DNA of 64,000 nucleotides from Desulfosporosinus orientis DSM 765 (GTDB lineage: Bacteria; Bacillota; Desulfitobacteriia; Desulfitobacteriales; Desulfitobacteriaceae), in the NCBI RefSeq assembly GCF_000235605.1, contig NC_016584.1, positions 2,468,001 through 2,532,000 on the forward strand, written 5' to 3'. The translations under genes and the position numbers were made by a program. Under the pieces are notes generated by a model. The model was not told the DNA's origin. It was given only the letters and a program-made list of their open reading frames with translations, and did no database searches. Positions 52,239-61,341 of the stretch are shown in pieces. How positions within the stretch are numbered: position 1 is the first letter of the stretch; each line of letters starts with the position of its first letter.

Positions 52239-52289
52239 AAAATTCGGCGGTTTTGAGGTCTGACTAATCTAGATTAGTACCTCAAAACC
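52239..52289. repeat. TCTAGA-centred long hairpin, copy 3
   Basis: AAAATTCGGCGGTTTTGAGG and CCTCAAAACCGCCGAATTTT arms around GACTAATCTAGATTAGT. It lies 40 bases after marR, where it can serve as terminator. Confidence 0.9.
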
Positions 52290-52360
52290 GCCGAATTTTT
52301 AAACTGAGTTCGTGTTGCAAATGGGAATCGCTGCAATTATACCTGTATCAGTGCCATTTT

Positions 52361-52610
52361 GCTACAGGCCTTTCGCCGGCGGAAGCTCTCCAGAGTGCAA
52401 CAAGCAAGCCCGCGGAGTGCTTTGGACTCAAGGACAGGGGAATAATTAAAACAGGGAAGAGAGCGGACCTGCTTCTGATTAATGGAGATCCGACCAGAGA
52501 TATTAAGGCAATACGGAATGTCGAGGGAGTTTGGATAGGGTGAAGGGCTGTTATTAGGTAAGAAGAAGCTGGCGGAAGGTTCGAATTTGAAGAGCTGCCA
52601 AAGGGTGAGC
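52361..52610 (+). pseudogene. Amidohydrolase 3'-end remnant joined to a DUF3102 scrap
   Basis: ATGLSPAEALQSATSKPAE, then FGLKDRGIIKTGKRADLLL and NGDPTRDI form the end of an imidazolonepropionase-type amidohydrolase, stopping at 52543. 52556-52610 (KKLAEGSNLKS, QRVS) then matches the DUF3102 coiled coil. A second copy is at 58844. The stretch 52611-52799 shows no gene. Confidence 0.8.
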
Positions 52611-52799
52611 AAAATCAGGGAGTGAATGTGTTGTACAGTGAGGAACCGGGGGGCCTGAGATATTTGAATCCATAAGCTGGAATTTCAACATCGCTCCTTG
52701 TTCTATGGTTGGCAGGGATTTGTGAGTAAATATAGAATTCAAGATGATCAAAGGAGGAATCTATTCCTAAAAATATAAAACAACGAATGGAGGTGGCTA

Positions 52800-54017
52800 A
52801 TGGGTAGGTATGGAGTTCTGGGTCTACTGCTAATTATTAATATCTTTAATTATATCGATCGTAATGCTTTGGCGGGGGTTAGTCCGTTATTAAAAACGGC
52901 CTTTCAACTTAATGATGCTACCATTGGGCTCTTGGGCAGCGCCTTTCTTCTGACTTATACTCTGGTTGCTGTTCCTTTCGGGATTTGGTCCGACTTATGG
53001 AAGCCCCAAAAGGTAGCGGCAATTGGCATTTTGATCTGGAGTTTGGCTTGTGTCCTGACCAGTACCTCAACTTCGGAAACGCAGTTGTTTATTTGGCGTT
53101 CTCTGGTCGGGGTTGGAGAAGCTGCTTACGTTGCTACGGCGGGAACAATTATTTCCAAACGGTTTGATAGTGGGCAAAGGTCGAAAATGCTAGGGGTTTT
53201 TAATCTTGGCTTACCTTTGGGGGCAGCCTTAGGGGTTGTCCTGGGAGGTATGATCGGGGAAAGATTGGGCTGGGGAGCAGTTTTTGTCATCGTCGGAGTT
53301 CCGGGGTTTTTATTGGCTGTTATGGCCTGGTTGATTCGTGATTACACACCTATGCAGAATCCGGTTGCAGGGTTCCCACCAACTGAGGTTAAAGACAAAG
53401 AGGGTTTTGATTGGCTAAAATTGAAGGGTACCCTTAAGTTGCCGTATTTGCTGGTCGTCTTAGGTTATATAGGGATAAGTTATTGTTTCGGAGCGGTTAT
53501 AAACTTTTTGCCCCTGTATTTAACCAGGATTATGCACTTTTCTTTAGGGAAAGCCGCTACCAAAAGTGGGATAATCATTGTTCTGGCCGGACTTCTGGGG
53601 GCCCCCATAGGTGGCTGGATCGCTGATCGCTGGTATGTTCGCTACCGTGGAGGGCGCGGTTTCACCCTGCTGTTGGCCTGTTTGGTCTCGGCGATTTTGA
53701 TGTGGCTGGGGATTGGCTTACAGTCTACGTTGTTGTTTGGTTTAGCAGCTTTTTTCATGTTGTGGCACGTTGGCGTGGCCGCCGCTATGGTTTTTGATAC
53801 GACGCAGCGGTTAGTCTGGAATTCGGCCACGGCCATCGCCATGTTATTTATGCATTTGCTGGGCGATGTGCCGTCTTCCGCCATTACGGGCCTTATTTCC
53901 GATCAATACGGCTTGGTGATGGCTTTTAACTTTCTCCCCGTTGCCATGCTGATCGGTGGGATTGCTTTTGGGCTTTCCGGTTACCTGCAGGCCAAGAGCG
54001 AAGGCAGTACCTATTAA
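52800..54017 (+). CDS. MFS transporter, spinster-like
   Basis: A 405-residue, 12-helix transporter. It begins LLLIINIFNYIDRNALAG (the YxDR motif of the spinster/sugar-phosphate group), has GSAFLLTYTLVAVPFGIWSD and the loop-2/3 and 8/9 motifs (PIGGWIADRWYVRYRGGRG). GGAGG precedes the ATG. Substrate unknown. It could carry lipids, organic acids or drugs. Confidence 0.88.
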   Translation: MGRYGVLGLLLIINIFNYIDRNALAGVSPLLKTAFQLNDATIGLLGSAFLLTYTLVAVPFGIWSDLWKPQKVAAIGILIWSLACVLTSTSTSETQLFIWRSLVGVGEAAYVATAGTIISKRFDSGQRSKMLGVFNLGLPLGAALGVVLGGMIGERLGWGAVFVIVGVPGFLLAVMAWLIRDYTPMQNPVAGFPPTEVKDKEGFDWLKLKGTLKLPYLLVVLGYIGISYCFGAVINFLPLYLTRIMHFSLGKAATKSGIIIVLAGLLGAPIGGWIADRWYVRYRGGRGFTLLLACLVSAILMWLGIGLQSTLLFGLAAFFMLWHVGVAAAMVFDTTQRLVWNSATAIAMLFMHLLGDVPSSAITGLISDQYGLVMAFNFLPVAMLIGGIAFGLSGYLQAKSEGSTY

Positions 54018-54206
54018 AAGATTTGCTTATATGGCGCCAAGGTTGAGGCGGCGGCTGCAGAGACCTATAAGCTGGATGGTATTTTCTATGTCAGGGTTTG
54101 GCTTAATGAAGGACATCTTGAACTCGGTTACGACATAATGTATGCCCTGCAATTTCTCGTTGAAAGGATCAAAAGCCAATGTGTTACGGAAATTGAACAA
54201 AAGTAG
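54018..54206 (+). pseudogene. Unidentified 3'-end remnant
   Basis: In the same frame as the MFS stop, the text AETYKLDGIFYVRVWLNEGH and ELGYDIMYALQFLVERIKS is clearly coding-like but has no start. It ends at TAG 54204-54206. Family not recognised. Confidence 0.4.
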
Positions 54207-54258
54207 TCAAGCTGAAAAAACTTGGGTTGTTGCATATAAGTTAAGGGGGAGGGATTGG

Positions 54259-55236
54259 ATGAGGAAAACGATTGCCTATCTAGGCTATGGATTGGGTCTG
54301 ATGCTGCTTGTTTATTATGGCCTAAATTATCAGGACGCACTGCATATCGAAGCAGGCAGAAACTATGACCCGTTTCCATTAATGCTGTTTAGTTATGTTT
54401 ATTACCTGATAATAGGTATGTATATTGCCTTGCCCGGATTTATAAGGGGAATGGCACTGAAAGGAACGTTATCTGTTAACTGGTTAAAGATCTTGATTCT
54501 CGGAATACCTATGTTGTTAATCAGTGCTTCAGGTATCCTATTTTATTACTCCGTTTCACCCCAGCTTAATTCATTAACTAGATGGATATATCTCAAGCTT
54601 AATATGAATGGAACCATTTTAATTGGAGTAGCTTGCGGATACACGTTATTAAATTCGATTGCCAAAAAGGAGAGCGAACCGGACACTGTCCCCGTTGTTA
54701 AGTCTCGCGTTGCCAAAATCGTTGTCCTGCTTATCTTAGGGTCTTCTTTACTTTATATTGCTTTGAGCGGATTCCTTCATCCTATGAAGTTTGTAGGTGT
54801 TCAAGCTGATATCGTAAAAAATGATGACCAAACAGGATATTTAGTTAACGATGGAAAGGATACTGTTTACTTTATACGCACAGAGATTAATTACCGTTTG
54901 AAGTTCGAGAATATGCCGATCAGATCTATCAGGCAATCCGGTAGGGATCTCAAGATAAAGGTTGAACCTCAAGAAGAATTACGCAGCTTATTTTCAGAGG
55001 ATATCTTTAAACAACCGGATGGCTGTGGATTTAGCAGCAGCGGTAAGGAGACAGAAATAACTCTTACCTATACAATCGGATCCATTGACCCGGAAGGCAA
55101 TAATGTTGATATTCTCCCACCCTCTCTGGAGGTTTTGGAAGAGATCAAGGATCATTTATATAATGCTGAATTAGTCGTGGAACTTAGTGATACGGATATA
55201 AAAAGATTCAATTTGTTAGATTATAAAAGGAATTAG
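54259..55236 (+). CDS. Unknown multi-helix membrane protein with C-terminal extracytoplasmic domain
   Basis: A 325-residue protein starting MRKTIAYLGYGLGLMLL after GGGAGG. It has about five helices in the first 190 residues, then one more (VVLLILGSSLLYIALSGFL), followed by a beta-rich domain of about 130 residues. No family recognised. The layout suggests a sensor or a cell-surface membrane protein. It follows the MFS gene but is separated by the remnant. Confidence 0.7.
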   Translation: MRKTIAYLGYGLGLMLLVYYGLNYQDALHIEAGRNYDPFPLMLFSYVYYLIIGMYIALPGFIRGMALKGTLSVNWLKILILGIPMLLISASGILFYYSVSPQLNSLTRWIYLKLNMNGTILIGVACGYTLLNSIAKKESEPDTVPVVKSRVAKIVVLLILGSSLLYIALSGFLHPMKFVGVQADIVKNDDQTGYLVNDGKDTVYFIRTEINYRLKFENMPIRSIRQSGRDLKIKVEPQEELRSLFSEDIFKQPDGCGFSSSGKETEITLTYTIGSIDPEGNNVDILPPSLEVLEEIKDHLYNAELVVELSDTDIKRFNLLDYKRN

Positions 55237-55311
55237 CGCTTAAGCTATTCTAAGCGATGTTTTCTGAGTTTGAGGAGGCGTAATATAAGAAAGAGGATAA
55301 TGGTATTTGAA

Positions 55312-55340
55312 AAGCCGCCCGTCCATGGCGGCTTCTGGTT
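55312..55340 (+). terminator. Hairpin after the membrane protein gene
   Basis: AAGCCGCC pairs with GGCGGCTT around CGTCCAT, followed by CTGGTTT. Confidence 0.6.
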
Positions 55341-55384
55341 TACGGGGCACATTAAGAAGTATAGGCGTTAATTTGCATTGAGAT

Positions 55385-55552
55385 TTGATTGCATGTGCCT
55401 TGGATTTCTTGAAAAAGGGAGGAGATTTTCGCAAATTAGGTATCGGACATTGTCTAATGAAGAGAGTACTGGATTGGTTGGATCAGCAATCTGTAGAAAC
55501 GAAGAGCGTCAGTGTGGCGGTTGTAAACAAAGATATGGAAGGAGAAAATAAT
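55385..55552 (+). pseudogene. GNAT acetyltransferase fragment
   Basis: RKLGIGHCLMKRVLDWLDQQ, VETKSVSVAVVNKDME corresponds to motif A and beyond of GCN5-related acetyltransferases, missing both ends. It runs in frame into the nitroreductase ORF. Confidence 0.65.
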
Positions 55553-56140
55553 ATGGCTATCAATAACGAAATCTTAAACTGCATCCGTGAGCGGAGGAGT
55601 ACGCGCCGATTCACGGACCAACAAATTTCACCGGAACAACTGGATGCCCTACTGGATGCCGCAATCTGGGCACCTAGCGGCAGCAACAGCCAAAGCTGGC
55701 TGTTTACGGCGATTCAGAACAGCGATGTACTGCTTCATTTAAACGAACTGGTGCGTGAAGGATTTCAACATTGGATTCCTGATGACGATTACCCCGGCAA
55801 GCTGGCTATCAAGGAGCGTTCCCAGAAGGAAGGCTATAACTTCTATTATCAAGCGCCAACGCTCATAATTGCCTCCAATCGCCCGAATTACGAAAATGCC
55901 ATGGCCGACTGTGCGCTGGCCCTCGAGAATATTTTCCTTGCGGCTCACTCTTTGCAGCTAGGGAGTTGTTACATCAACCAACTGCACTGGCTTCGGGATG
56001 ATCCTGGTGTCCGGGAGTATCTGTTTGAATTGGGCATCCCTAAGGAGCATACCATCTGCTCTTCCGCGGCTATCGGTTTTAGGGGGGCAGAAGCCGCTGC
56101 GCCGATCCGTAAAGACGGAACGATAAACATTATTCGCTAA
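55553..56140 (+). CDS. Nitroreductase-family FMN protein
   Basis: A 195-residue protein: CIRERRSTRRFTDQQIS with the FMN-phosphate Arg cluster, WAPSGSNSQSWLF, and the C-terminal GFRGAEAAAPIRKDG. It likely reduces nitro compounds, quinones or enones using NAD(P)H. The start is set at 55553 by GGAGAAAATAAT; upstream text belongs to the GNAT relic. Confidence 0.9.
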   Translation: MAINNEILNCIRERRSTRRFTDQQISPEQLDALLDAAIWAPSGSNSQSWLFTAIQNSDVLLHLNELVREGFQHWIPDDDYPGKLAIKERSQKEGYNFYYQAPTLIIASNRPNYENAMADCALALENIFLAAHSLQLGSCYINQLHWLRDDPGVREYLFELGIPKEHTICSSAAIGFRGAEAAAPIRKDGTINIIR

Positions 56141-56218
56141 GGTAAATTGGTATCGGGGTGGAGGGAAGCGTTGATTCACTTCTTGTCAATTTTACGGACA
56201 AGGAATGTTACCCTTTTC

Positions 56219-56749
56219 TCATAGTTCACTAATGTCCATTGAAGCGGTAACACAGCCGGAAATTTGTCCTTTATTATCATATAGAGGCTCAGCAAAAACA
56301 AAATAACTATGATCTCCATCGGATAAGGGGAATGTTATTTTTTCCTTAAGTTTCATCCCTTTTTCAATAACAATTCTTTTTAATAACATCAACGCCTTTG
56401 TTCCTTCATTTTCCGAAAGTTCAATGTCAGTTTTACCTAAAACTATATTTTTGTCGAAGTCTGGATGAGGGTTAAATATCCACGTATACCTTAAGTCTTT
56501 GTCTACATGAGCAATAACCATTTCGGAATTTCGCATAGCAGTAATAAAAGGATCGCTGATTTCTTCGGTAAAAAAGGCAGAAGGACTAAACCCTAAAACA
56601 TTAGCTATAGTTCGTGCAATATCAAAGCTTGGATTACGTGTACCCTTTTCAATTTGGACGTAAAAAGTTCGGCTCAAAAATGCTTGCTTAGCTATTTCTT
56701 CTTGTGTTAGCTTCTTTGCTTTTCGTATTTCTCTCAACCATTCGCGCAC
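56219..56749 (-). CDS. XRE regulator with PAS-type sensor domain
   Basis: A helix-turn-helix (about 1-55; LREIRKAKKLTQEEIAKQAF, SRTFYVQIEKGTRNPS) followed by a PAS-like domain (about 85-175; AHVDKDLRYTWIFNPHPDF, LGKTDIELSENEG, ending SGCVTASMDIS). GTG at 56749 follows AAAGGGG. It is adjacent to the hybrid kinase on the opposite strand. No ligand can be named. Confidence 0.82.
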   Translation of the reverse strand: MREWLREIRKAKKLTQEEIAKQAFLSRTFYVQIEKGTRNPSFDIARTIANVLGFSPSAFFTEEISDPFITAMRNSEMVIAHVDKDLRYTWIFNPHPDFDKNIVLGKTDIELSENEGTKALMLLKRIVIEKGMKLKEKITFPLSDGDHSYFVFAEPLYDNKGQISGCVTASMDISEL

Positions 56750-56788
56750 TATGTAGCCCCTTTCGAATATGTATTCAAAATAAATCAA

Positions 56789-57067
56789 ATATTTTGCTGC
56801 AAATTTAATATATACTATGTGGCAATTTGCGACAATACATTTTCTGTCATAATGCGACGCTGTTATAGTAGTAAAATAATTTGAGAATGCTTTATCTCAT
56901 GATTAACGAATTAGATAGGGCTAACTCAATAAATGACGGAACCGCTGCCATGATCCTAAGCCCCCATATTCCGTTTGCCTTTGGCTACCCCGTCAAAGCG
57001 ATTATGGGGGGTTCTAAAATTGTCTAGAAATAAATTATAGAGTCATGGTCAGAAATGAGATGAATGC
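56789..57067. other. Intergenic region with a CCCCCATA hairpin
   Basis: AAGCCCCCATA (near 56960) and TTATGGGGGG (near 57003) are complementary, with about 34 bases between. No gene. It probably belongs to the promoter/leader of the hybrid kinase. Confidence 0.4.
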
Positions 57068-58810
57068 TTGAAAAAAACGGATTTTCATAACGATGAATCC
57101 AACTTGCAACCAGATAGGCATAAAATCAGATTACTGAAAGTGACTCAGCGTAAACAATGCTATACCTACGATGGCCAGGTGCGTCGGGAGCGGGAAAGAT
57201 CAACCGAGTTGCAAAGGTCAAATGAGAAACTCAAAACAGAGATTGAAGAAATTAAGCGAAATGAGACTGAACTGCAGGAAAGTCGGAATCTGATAATGGC
57301 TAACATAGAGACTATGGAGCGGTTTCGCGCGCTCTTTGAGCATATGAACGAAGGTTTTTTCCTTGCCGAAATGATCTGCGATGATTCCGGTAAACCGCTG
57401 GATTACCGTTACATAGACTCCAATCCAGTGTTTGAGCGTGTGATCTGCAAGAAGAAGCATGAAGATATTGTGGGCAGGATGAATAGCGAAATTCAGCTTT
57501 TTCCAAGTGATTGGATTGAAACTTTCACCAGGGTTGCAATGAATGGCTGTCCCGAATGTTTCGAGGGTTACTCGGATGATTTTAACTTATATTTACAAAT
57601 TAACGCTTTCTCACCGGGAAAAGGACAATTCGCTTGTCTCGTCCAGGATATCACCGAGCGGAAACAAGCCGAGGAGAGTCTGCGTAAAGCCGACGAAAAC
57701 AAAAATCTTTTTCTAAGTAGTCTTTCCCACGAACTAAGAAATCCACTGGCCTCTATGATGATGAGTATTTCCCTGCTTAAAGTCACATCCCCTGATTTGG
57801 CAAAAACTATACAAGCCATTGAGAGTTTGGAGCGGCAGACTTTGCACCTCTCCCGGTTGGTGGATGACCTCCTTGAAGTGACTCGTATATCTCAGAATAA
57901 AATTGAAACCAAGAAGCAGCGAATAGAGTTAAATGATCTGGTTTCAGGGATTGTAAGGGATAAAAGCCCGCTATTCTCAGACAAAGGTGTAGCCCTGGAA
58001 GTTGATACATTCTCCAAGTCAATATATCTGCAAGCTGATCCATCCCGGTTGACACAAGTCTTGGGAAATCTGCTTCATAACGCCCTTAAATTTACGGATG
58101 AGGGAGGCAATACTCAAGTTCGTATTACTGAGGATGAGGACACTAACGAAGTAATTGTAGAAATACAAGATGATGGGTGCGGTATCAAACCTGAACTGTT
58201 ACCTGATTTATTTAAACCATTTACTCAAGCAAATGCTGCTCTTGAACGAAATGGTGGAGGTCTTGGTCTGGGGTTGGCAATTGCCAAAGGGATTATCGGT
58301 TTGCATGGCGGAAGTGTAAGTGCAAGTAGTGAAGGGTTGGGAAAAGGTTCTCTGTTTACCGTAAGGCTTCCTCTTGCGCAAAATGAAGAAACTAACCCAA
58401 AGACTTCGCTGAAAGAATCCGTGAAAACAACGAGATCTCTGCAGATTTTGGTAATTGATGATATTCCCGATGTGGCTGAGATTCTTCGTTCCTTACTGCA
58501 ATACTTGGGACATGAAGTTATCACTGCAAGTGATGGACCTGAAGGGCTAAAAAAGGCCATAATGTTTAAACCAGAAGTCATATTTTGCGATATAGGTTTG
58601 CCCATGATGAATGGTTATGAAGTTGCTGAAAATATTCGCAAAGATGAACAAACAAAAGACATATTTATGATTGCCTTATCGGGATACGCTCAAATTGAAG
58701 ACTTAAAGCGAGCCAAAGAGGCAGGTTTTAACCAACATTTAGCCAAACCTGTAGATTTGGATGGATTAAAACAAATATTGACAGAAATTTCCGATAACGG
58801 ACAGTCTTAA
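57068..58810 (+). CDS. Hybrid sensor histidine kinase/response regulator
   Basis: A 580-residue cytoplasmic kinase. An N-terminal coiled coil (about 35-80) and a PAS domain (about 85-200) precede the HisKA with His221 in LSSLSHELRNPLASM. The ATPase domain (NLLHNALKFTDEGG, DDGCGI, GGGLGLGLAIAKG) and a receiver (about 460-575; IDD, phosphoacceptor Asp508 in FCDIGLPMMNGYEV, KPVD) follow. There is no membrane segment, so it senses an internal signal through PAS. The TTG start is tentative, since the ribosome-binding site is weak. Confidence 0.9.
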   Translation: MKKTDFHNDESNLQPDRHKIRLLKVTQRKQCYTYDGQVRRERERSTELQRSNEKLKTEIEEIKRNETELQESRNLIMANIETMERFRALFEHMNEGFFLAEMICDDSGKPLDYRYIDSNPVFERVICKKKHEDIVGRMNSEIQLFPSDWIETFTRVAMNGCPECFEGYSDDFNLYLQINAFSPGKGQFACLVQDITERKQAEESLRKADENKNLFLSSLSHELRNPLASMMMSISLLKVTSPDLAKTIQAIESLERQTLHLSRLVDDLLEVTRISQNKIETKKQRIELNDLVSGIVRDKSPLFSDKGVALEVDTFSKSIYLQADPSRLTQVLGNLLHNALKFTDEGGNTQVRITEDEDTNEVIVEIQDDGCGIKPELLPDLFKPFTQANAALERNGGGLGLGLAIAKGIIGLHGGSVSASSEGLGKGSLFTVRLPLAQNEETNPKTSLKESVKTTRSLQILVIDDIPDVAEILRSLLQYLGHEVITASDGPEGLKKAIMFKPEVIFCDIGLPMMNGYEVAENIRKDEQTKDIFMIALSGYAQIEDLKRAKEAGFNQHLAKPVDLDGLKQILTEISDNGQS

Positions 58811-58843
58811 CTGGTTTTTACCTTTCTTTCCTCGGGAACATGA

Positions 58844-59040
58844 AGTGCAACATTCAAGCCCGCGGAGTGTTTTGGACTCAAGGACAGGGGAAGAATTAAA
58901 GCAGGGCAGAGAGGGGATCTGCTTTTGATTAATGGCAGATCCAACCAAGGATATTAAAGCGATACGGAATGTTGAGCAAGTTTGGATAGGGGGAAGGGCT
59001 GTTATTTAGGTAATAAGAAGCTAGCGGAAGGCTCGATTAT
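58844..59040 (+). pseudogene. Second amidohydrolase remnant with DUF3102 scrap
   Basis: SATFKPAECFGLKDRGRIKA and, after a frameshift near 58945, DPTKDIKAIRNVEQVWIGG match the copy at 52361. It ends in a similar AATAAGAAGCTAGCGGAAGG tail derived from DUF3102. Confidence 0.8.
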
Positions 59041-59044
59041 TTTT

Positions 59045-59084
59045 AAAACAAGCTCCACTGATTAAGGGTGGAGCTTGTTTTTTC
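59045..59084 (+). terminator. 14-bp terminator hairpin
   Basis: AAAACAAGCTCCAC pairs with GTGGAGCTTGTTTT, followed by T residues. Between here and 59309 no gene is seen. Confidence 0.85.
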
Positions 59085-59309
59085 ACAGTTACCTAATAGG
59101 CTGTTGCAGAATATCAACGGGTTAAACAAAATTGTGATCACAGCGTGAAAAAGTCCAGAGAAGATATCCATTATGCAGTTGAATTTAGTAAATGCTGTTG
59201 TTTGAATGCATATCTCAAATAATTCAGAATATTTATGCATAAATACGTACTCCTAATGATTTGTTTTTCTGATCATAGAACATAGAACAAAATAGAAGGA
59301 GGTCTTCTA

Positions 59310-59492
59310 ATGGAAACGCAAACAATTGAAGAACTGATTTACAACGAAACAAAGCGACGTCTTGAACTGATGGAGCAAGCTGATTACGAATTTCCGAAGA
59401 CGATTGGTAAGGGCGATGTGCTGGCTATCATCGTCAGTATCACAGTGTGTATTTTGTTGATTGCTTTATGCATGATTGGGGTGATCCAATAA
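59310..59492 (+). CDS. 60-aa membrane partner of the NCS1 permease
   Basis: The product has an amphipathic N-terminal half (TIEELIYNETKRRLELMEQA) and one C-terminal transmembrane helix (VLAIIVSITVCILLIALCMI). AAGGAGG precedes the ATG. Its stop and the permease start overlap as TAATG, so expression is coupled. A small single-span subunit of this kind resembles the small partner of some symporters (the YhdT/PanF arrangement); its role here is inference. Confidence 0.75.
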   Translation: METQTIEELIYNETKRRLELMEQADYEFPKTIGKGDVLAIIVSITVCILLIALCMIGVIQ

Positions 59493-60922
59493 TGTCTATG
59501 AATTCGAATTATATACAACAGGAAACAGTAATGGGTGTCGTACCGATGCTGAAGGGAGACCGCCAATACTCCTTTATGGACCTTTTCCTTACTACGAGTG
59601 GTTTTGGTATTGCAACGTGGTGCTATACTCAAGGCGCATATGTTGCACAGTTCCTTGGCTTTAAGCAGATGCTTATCAATATCTTCTGCTTTAATATTAT
59701 ATGGATCCTGATTGCATGTCTGCCGGTCTTATTTGCGGTGCGGTATGGAATTGACTTATGGATTTGGCTGCGCTCGGTATTAGGTGGCAAAGGGGTTGCT
59801 GTATTGGCAACAGTAATTAGTTTGGCGAACTTTGGCTGGTATGCTGTGTGCGCCAATTTATTTGCAACATCGATGATTAACCTTGCTGGGACTTTTGGTC
59901 TTATATTAAATGAGGCAATATGGGAGCCGGTATTGGGGACCCTTTGCGTTGTACTGGGTACATTAATAGCACTTGGTGGTCCTAATGTCATTAGGTGGAC
60001 AAATCGATTCCTTGTAACAGCTTTACTTTGCGCCGGAGCAATTATAGTTATGCTTTGTTTCACTTCAGTTCCTTTGGCCGACATTGCAGCAGTCAAACCA
60101 GTTTTAGGATCCGGAACTAGCCCGCTGCAGAATTTTATGCTTTCTGCCGAAGGAAACGTAGCATTTGCTTTCTCTTGGTCTACTCAGGCTCTGGTAATGC
60201 CGCGTCTTGCTAAAACTGAAAGAAGCGGTTATTGGGCTACAGCGCTTTCTTACGGTGTAGTTGCCCCGTTCTTTGTCGCTGCAGGCGGTGTAATGGCTCT
60301 TGCTATGTTTGTTCACACAGGTGTATATGAAAGTGACCCGACTAAAATACTTGCGACACTCGGCGGCTTCGGTTTCTCACTTATTAGCTTATTGTTGGTT
60401 GCTTTTGCAAATGTTGGTACACAGGGAACCGGTTCCTATGTTAATTGCATGATTGTAAAGAGCGGATTGCCCAAAATCAGCTACCGTCTGCTTGTAATTA
60501 TAGCTTTTATTTATGTTAGTTTATTGACAATATGGGGCGGTGTGGCTGAACACTTCGGAGCTTTCATTTCTCTTGCTGCATACATCCAAGGACCAATTAT
60601 CGGCATGATAGTAGTTGACTATTTGATTGTACGAAAACGCAAGCTGTCGTTGAAATCAGCTTATTTCATTAAAGGACATGATGCTTACAACTATTCAAAT
60701 GGGATTAACCTAGTTGGTATTGCCTGCGTGATCATCACATTTGCTGTAGCTATTCTTTTTATTTACAATCCGTTTAATGGTTCGATTAAGAGTACTATTT
60801 TCCTTCTCACTACGGGAAGCGGCTTTACTGCGATTTTTGGGGGTCTGCTTTATTGGATTGCTAGTCTGACTTCTTTTAAAAAGTATATGCTTCGAGATCG
60901 GGACGACTTGGGAATTGTCTAA
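59492..60922 (+). CDS. NCS1-family nucleobase/cation symporter (CodB-like)
   Basis: A 476-residue, 12-helix transporter: TTSGFGIATWCYTQGAYVAQ, GGKGVAVLATVISLANFGWYAV, SWSTQALVMPRL, and the VGTQGTGSYVN helix 8 region. The closest known group is cytosine or purine permease. No deaminase or hydantoinase gene is adjacent to fix the substrate. Start at 59492 by overlap with the upstream miniprotein. Confidence 0.88.
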   Translation: MSMNSNYIQQETVMGVVPMLKGDRQYSFMDLFLTTSGFGIATWCYTQGAYVAQFLGFKQMLINIFCFNIIWILIACLPVLFAVRYGIDLWIWLRSVLGGKGVAVLATVISLANFGWYAVCANLFATSMINLAGTFGLILNEAIWEPVLGTLCVVLGTLIALGGPNVIRWTNRFLVTALLCAGAIIVMLCFTSVPLADIAAVKPVLGSGTSPLQNFMLSAEGNVAFAFSWSTQALVMPRLAKTERSGYWATALSYGVVAPFFVAAGGVMALAMFVHTGVYESDPTKILATLGGFGFSLISLLLVAFANVGTQGTGSYVNCMIVKSGLPKISYRLLVIIAFIYVSLLTIWGGVAEHFGAFISLAAYIQGPIIGMIVVDYLIVRKRKLSLKSAYFIKGHDAYNYSNGINLVGIACVIITFAVAILFIYNPFNGSIKSTIFLLTTGSGFTAIFGGLLYWIASLTSFKKYMLRDRDDLGIV

Positions 60923-60992
60923 ACCTTAGAGTTGTTTCAAAGGTTGAGTAGTATTTGTGTTTAAGGCGGGGGAGTACAATGCCTGCCAGAGT

Positions 60993-61184
60993 ATGAATTG
61001 GAATAAGTACCAGCAGGTTAGCACCTTTCGTGCTTCTAGCCAAACCGCTGCTGCATGGTGCTCAGAGAACAATCTCAAAATTAATTCCCTTCGATTACTG
61101 GCTAACCAATGCAAGGGAGAGGACCAAGCTGGCTCAACGGTAAAATTGAGCCAGCTTCCTTATTTTTCAGTAATCATTCAGTAA
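60993..61184 (+). pseudogene. IS66 OrfA-like fragment
   Basis: MNWNKYQQVSTFRASSQTAA, AWCSENNLKINSLRLL resembles the N-terminal half of the IS66 accessory protein TnpA (SGQTQSEWCKEHDI-type). It ends without the rest of the IS. Confidence 0.6.
61126..61168 (+). terminator. Terminator at the end of the permease operon
   Basis: AAGCTGGCTCAA pairs with TTGAGCCAGCTT around CGGTAAAA, followed by CCTTATTTTT. Confidence 0.8.
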
Positions 61185-61341
61185 TTCCTAAGGTCAGATT
61201 CAGCTAGAAATTTTATAATTACAACATTCTCCGATAAATGTCTTTCAATTAACAATTGCCTCAATTATGGAGCACACCTCAAGGAAAAATGCGAGTAATT
61301 ATTCCTATCTTAAAAATCTTGGTTTGAGGATTTAAGGCATT

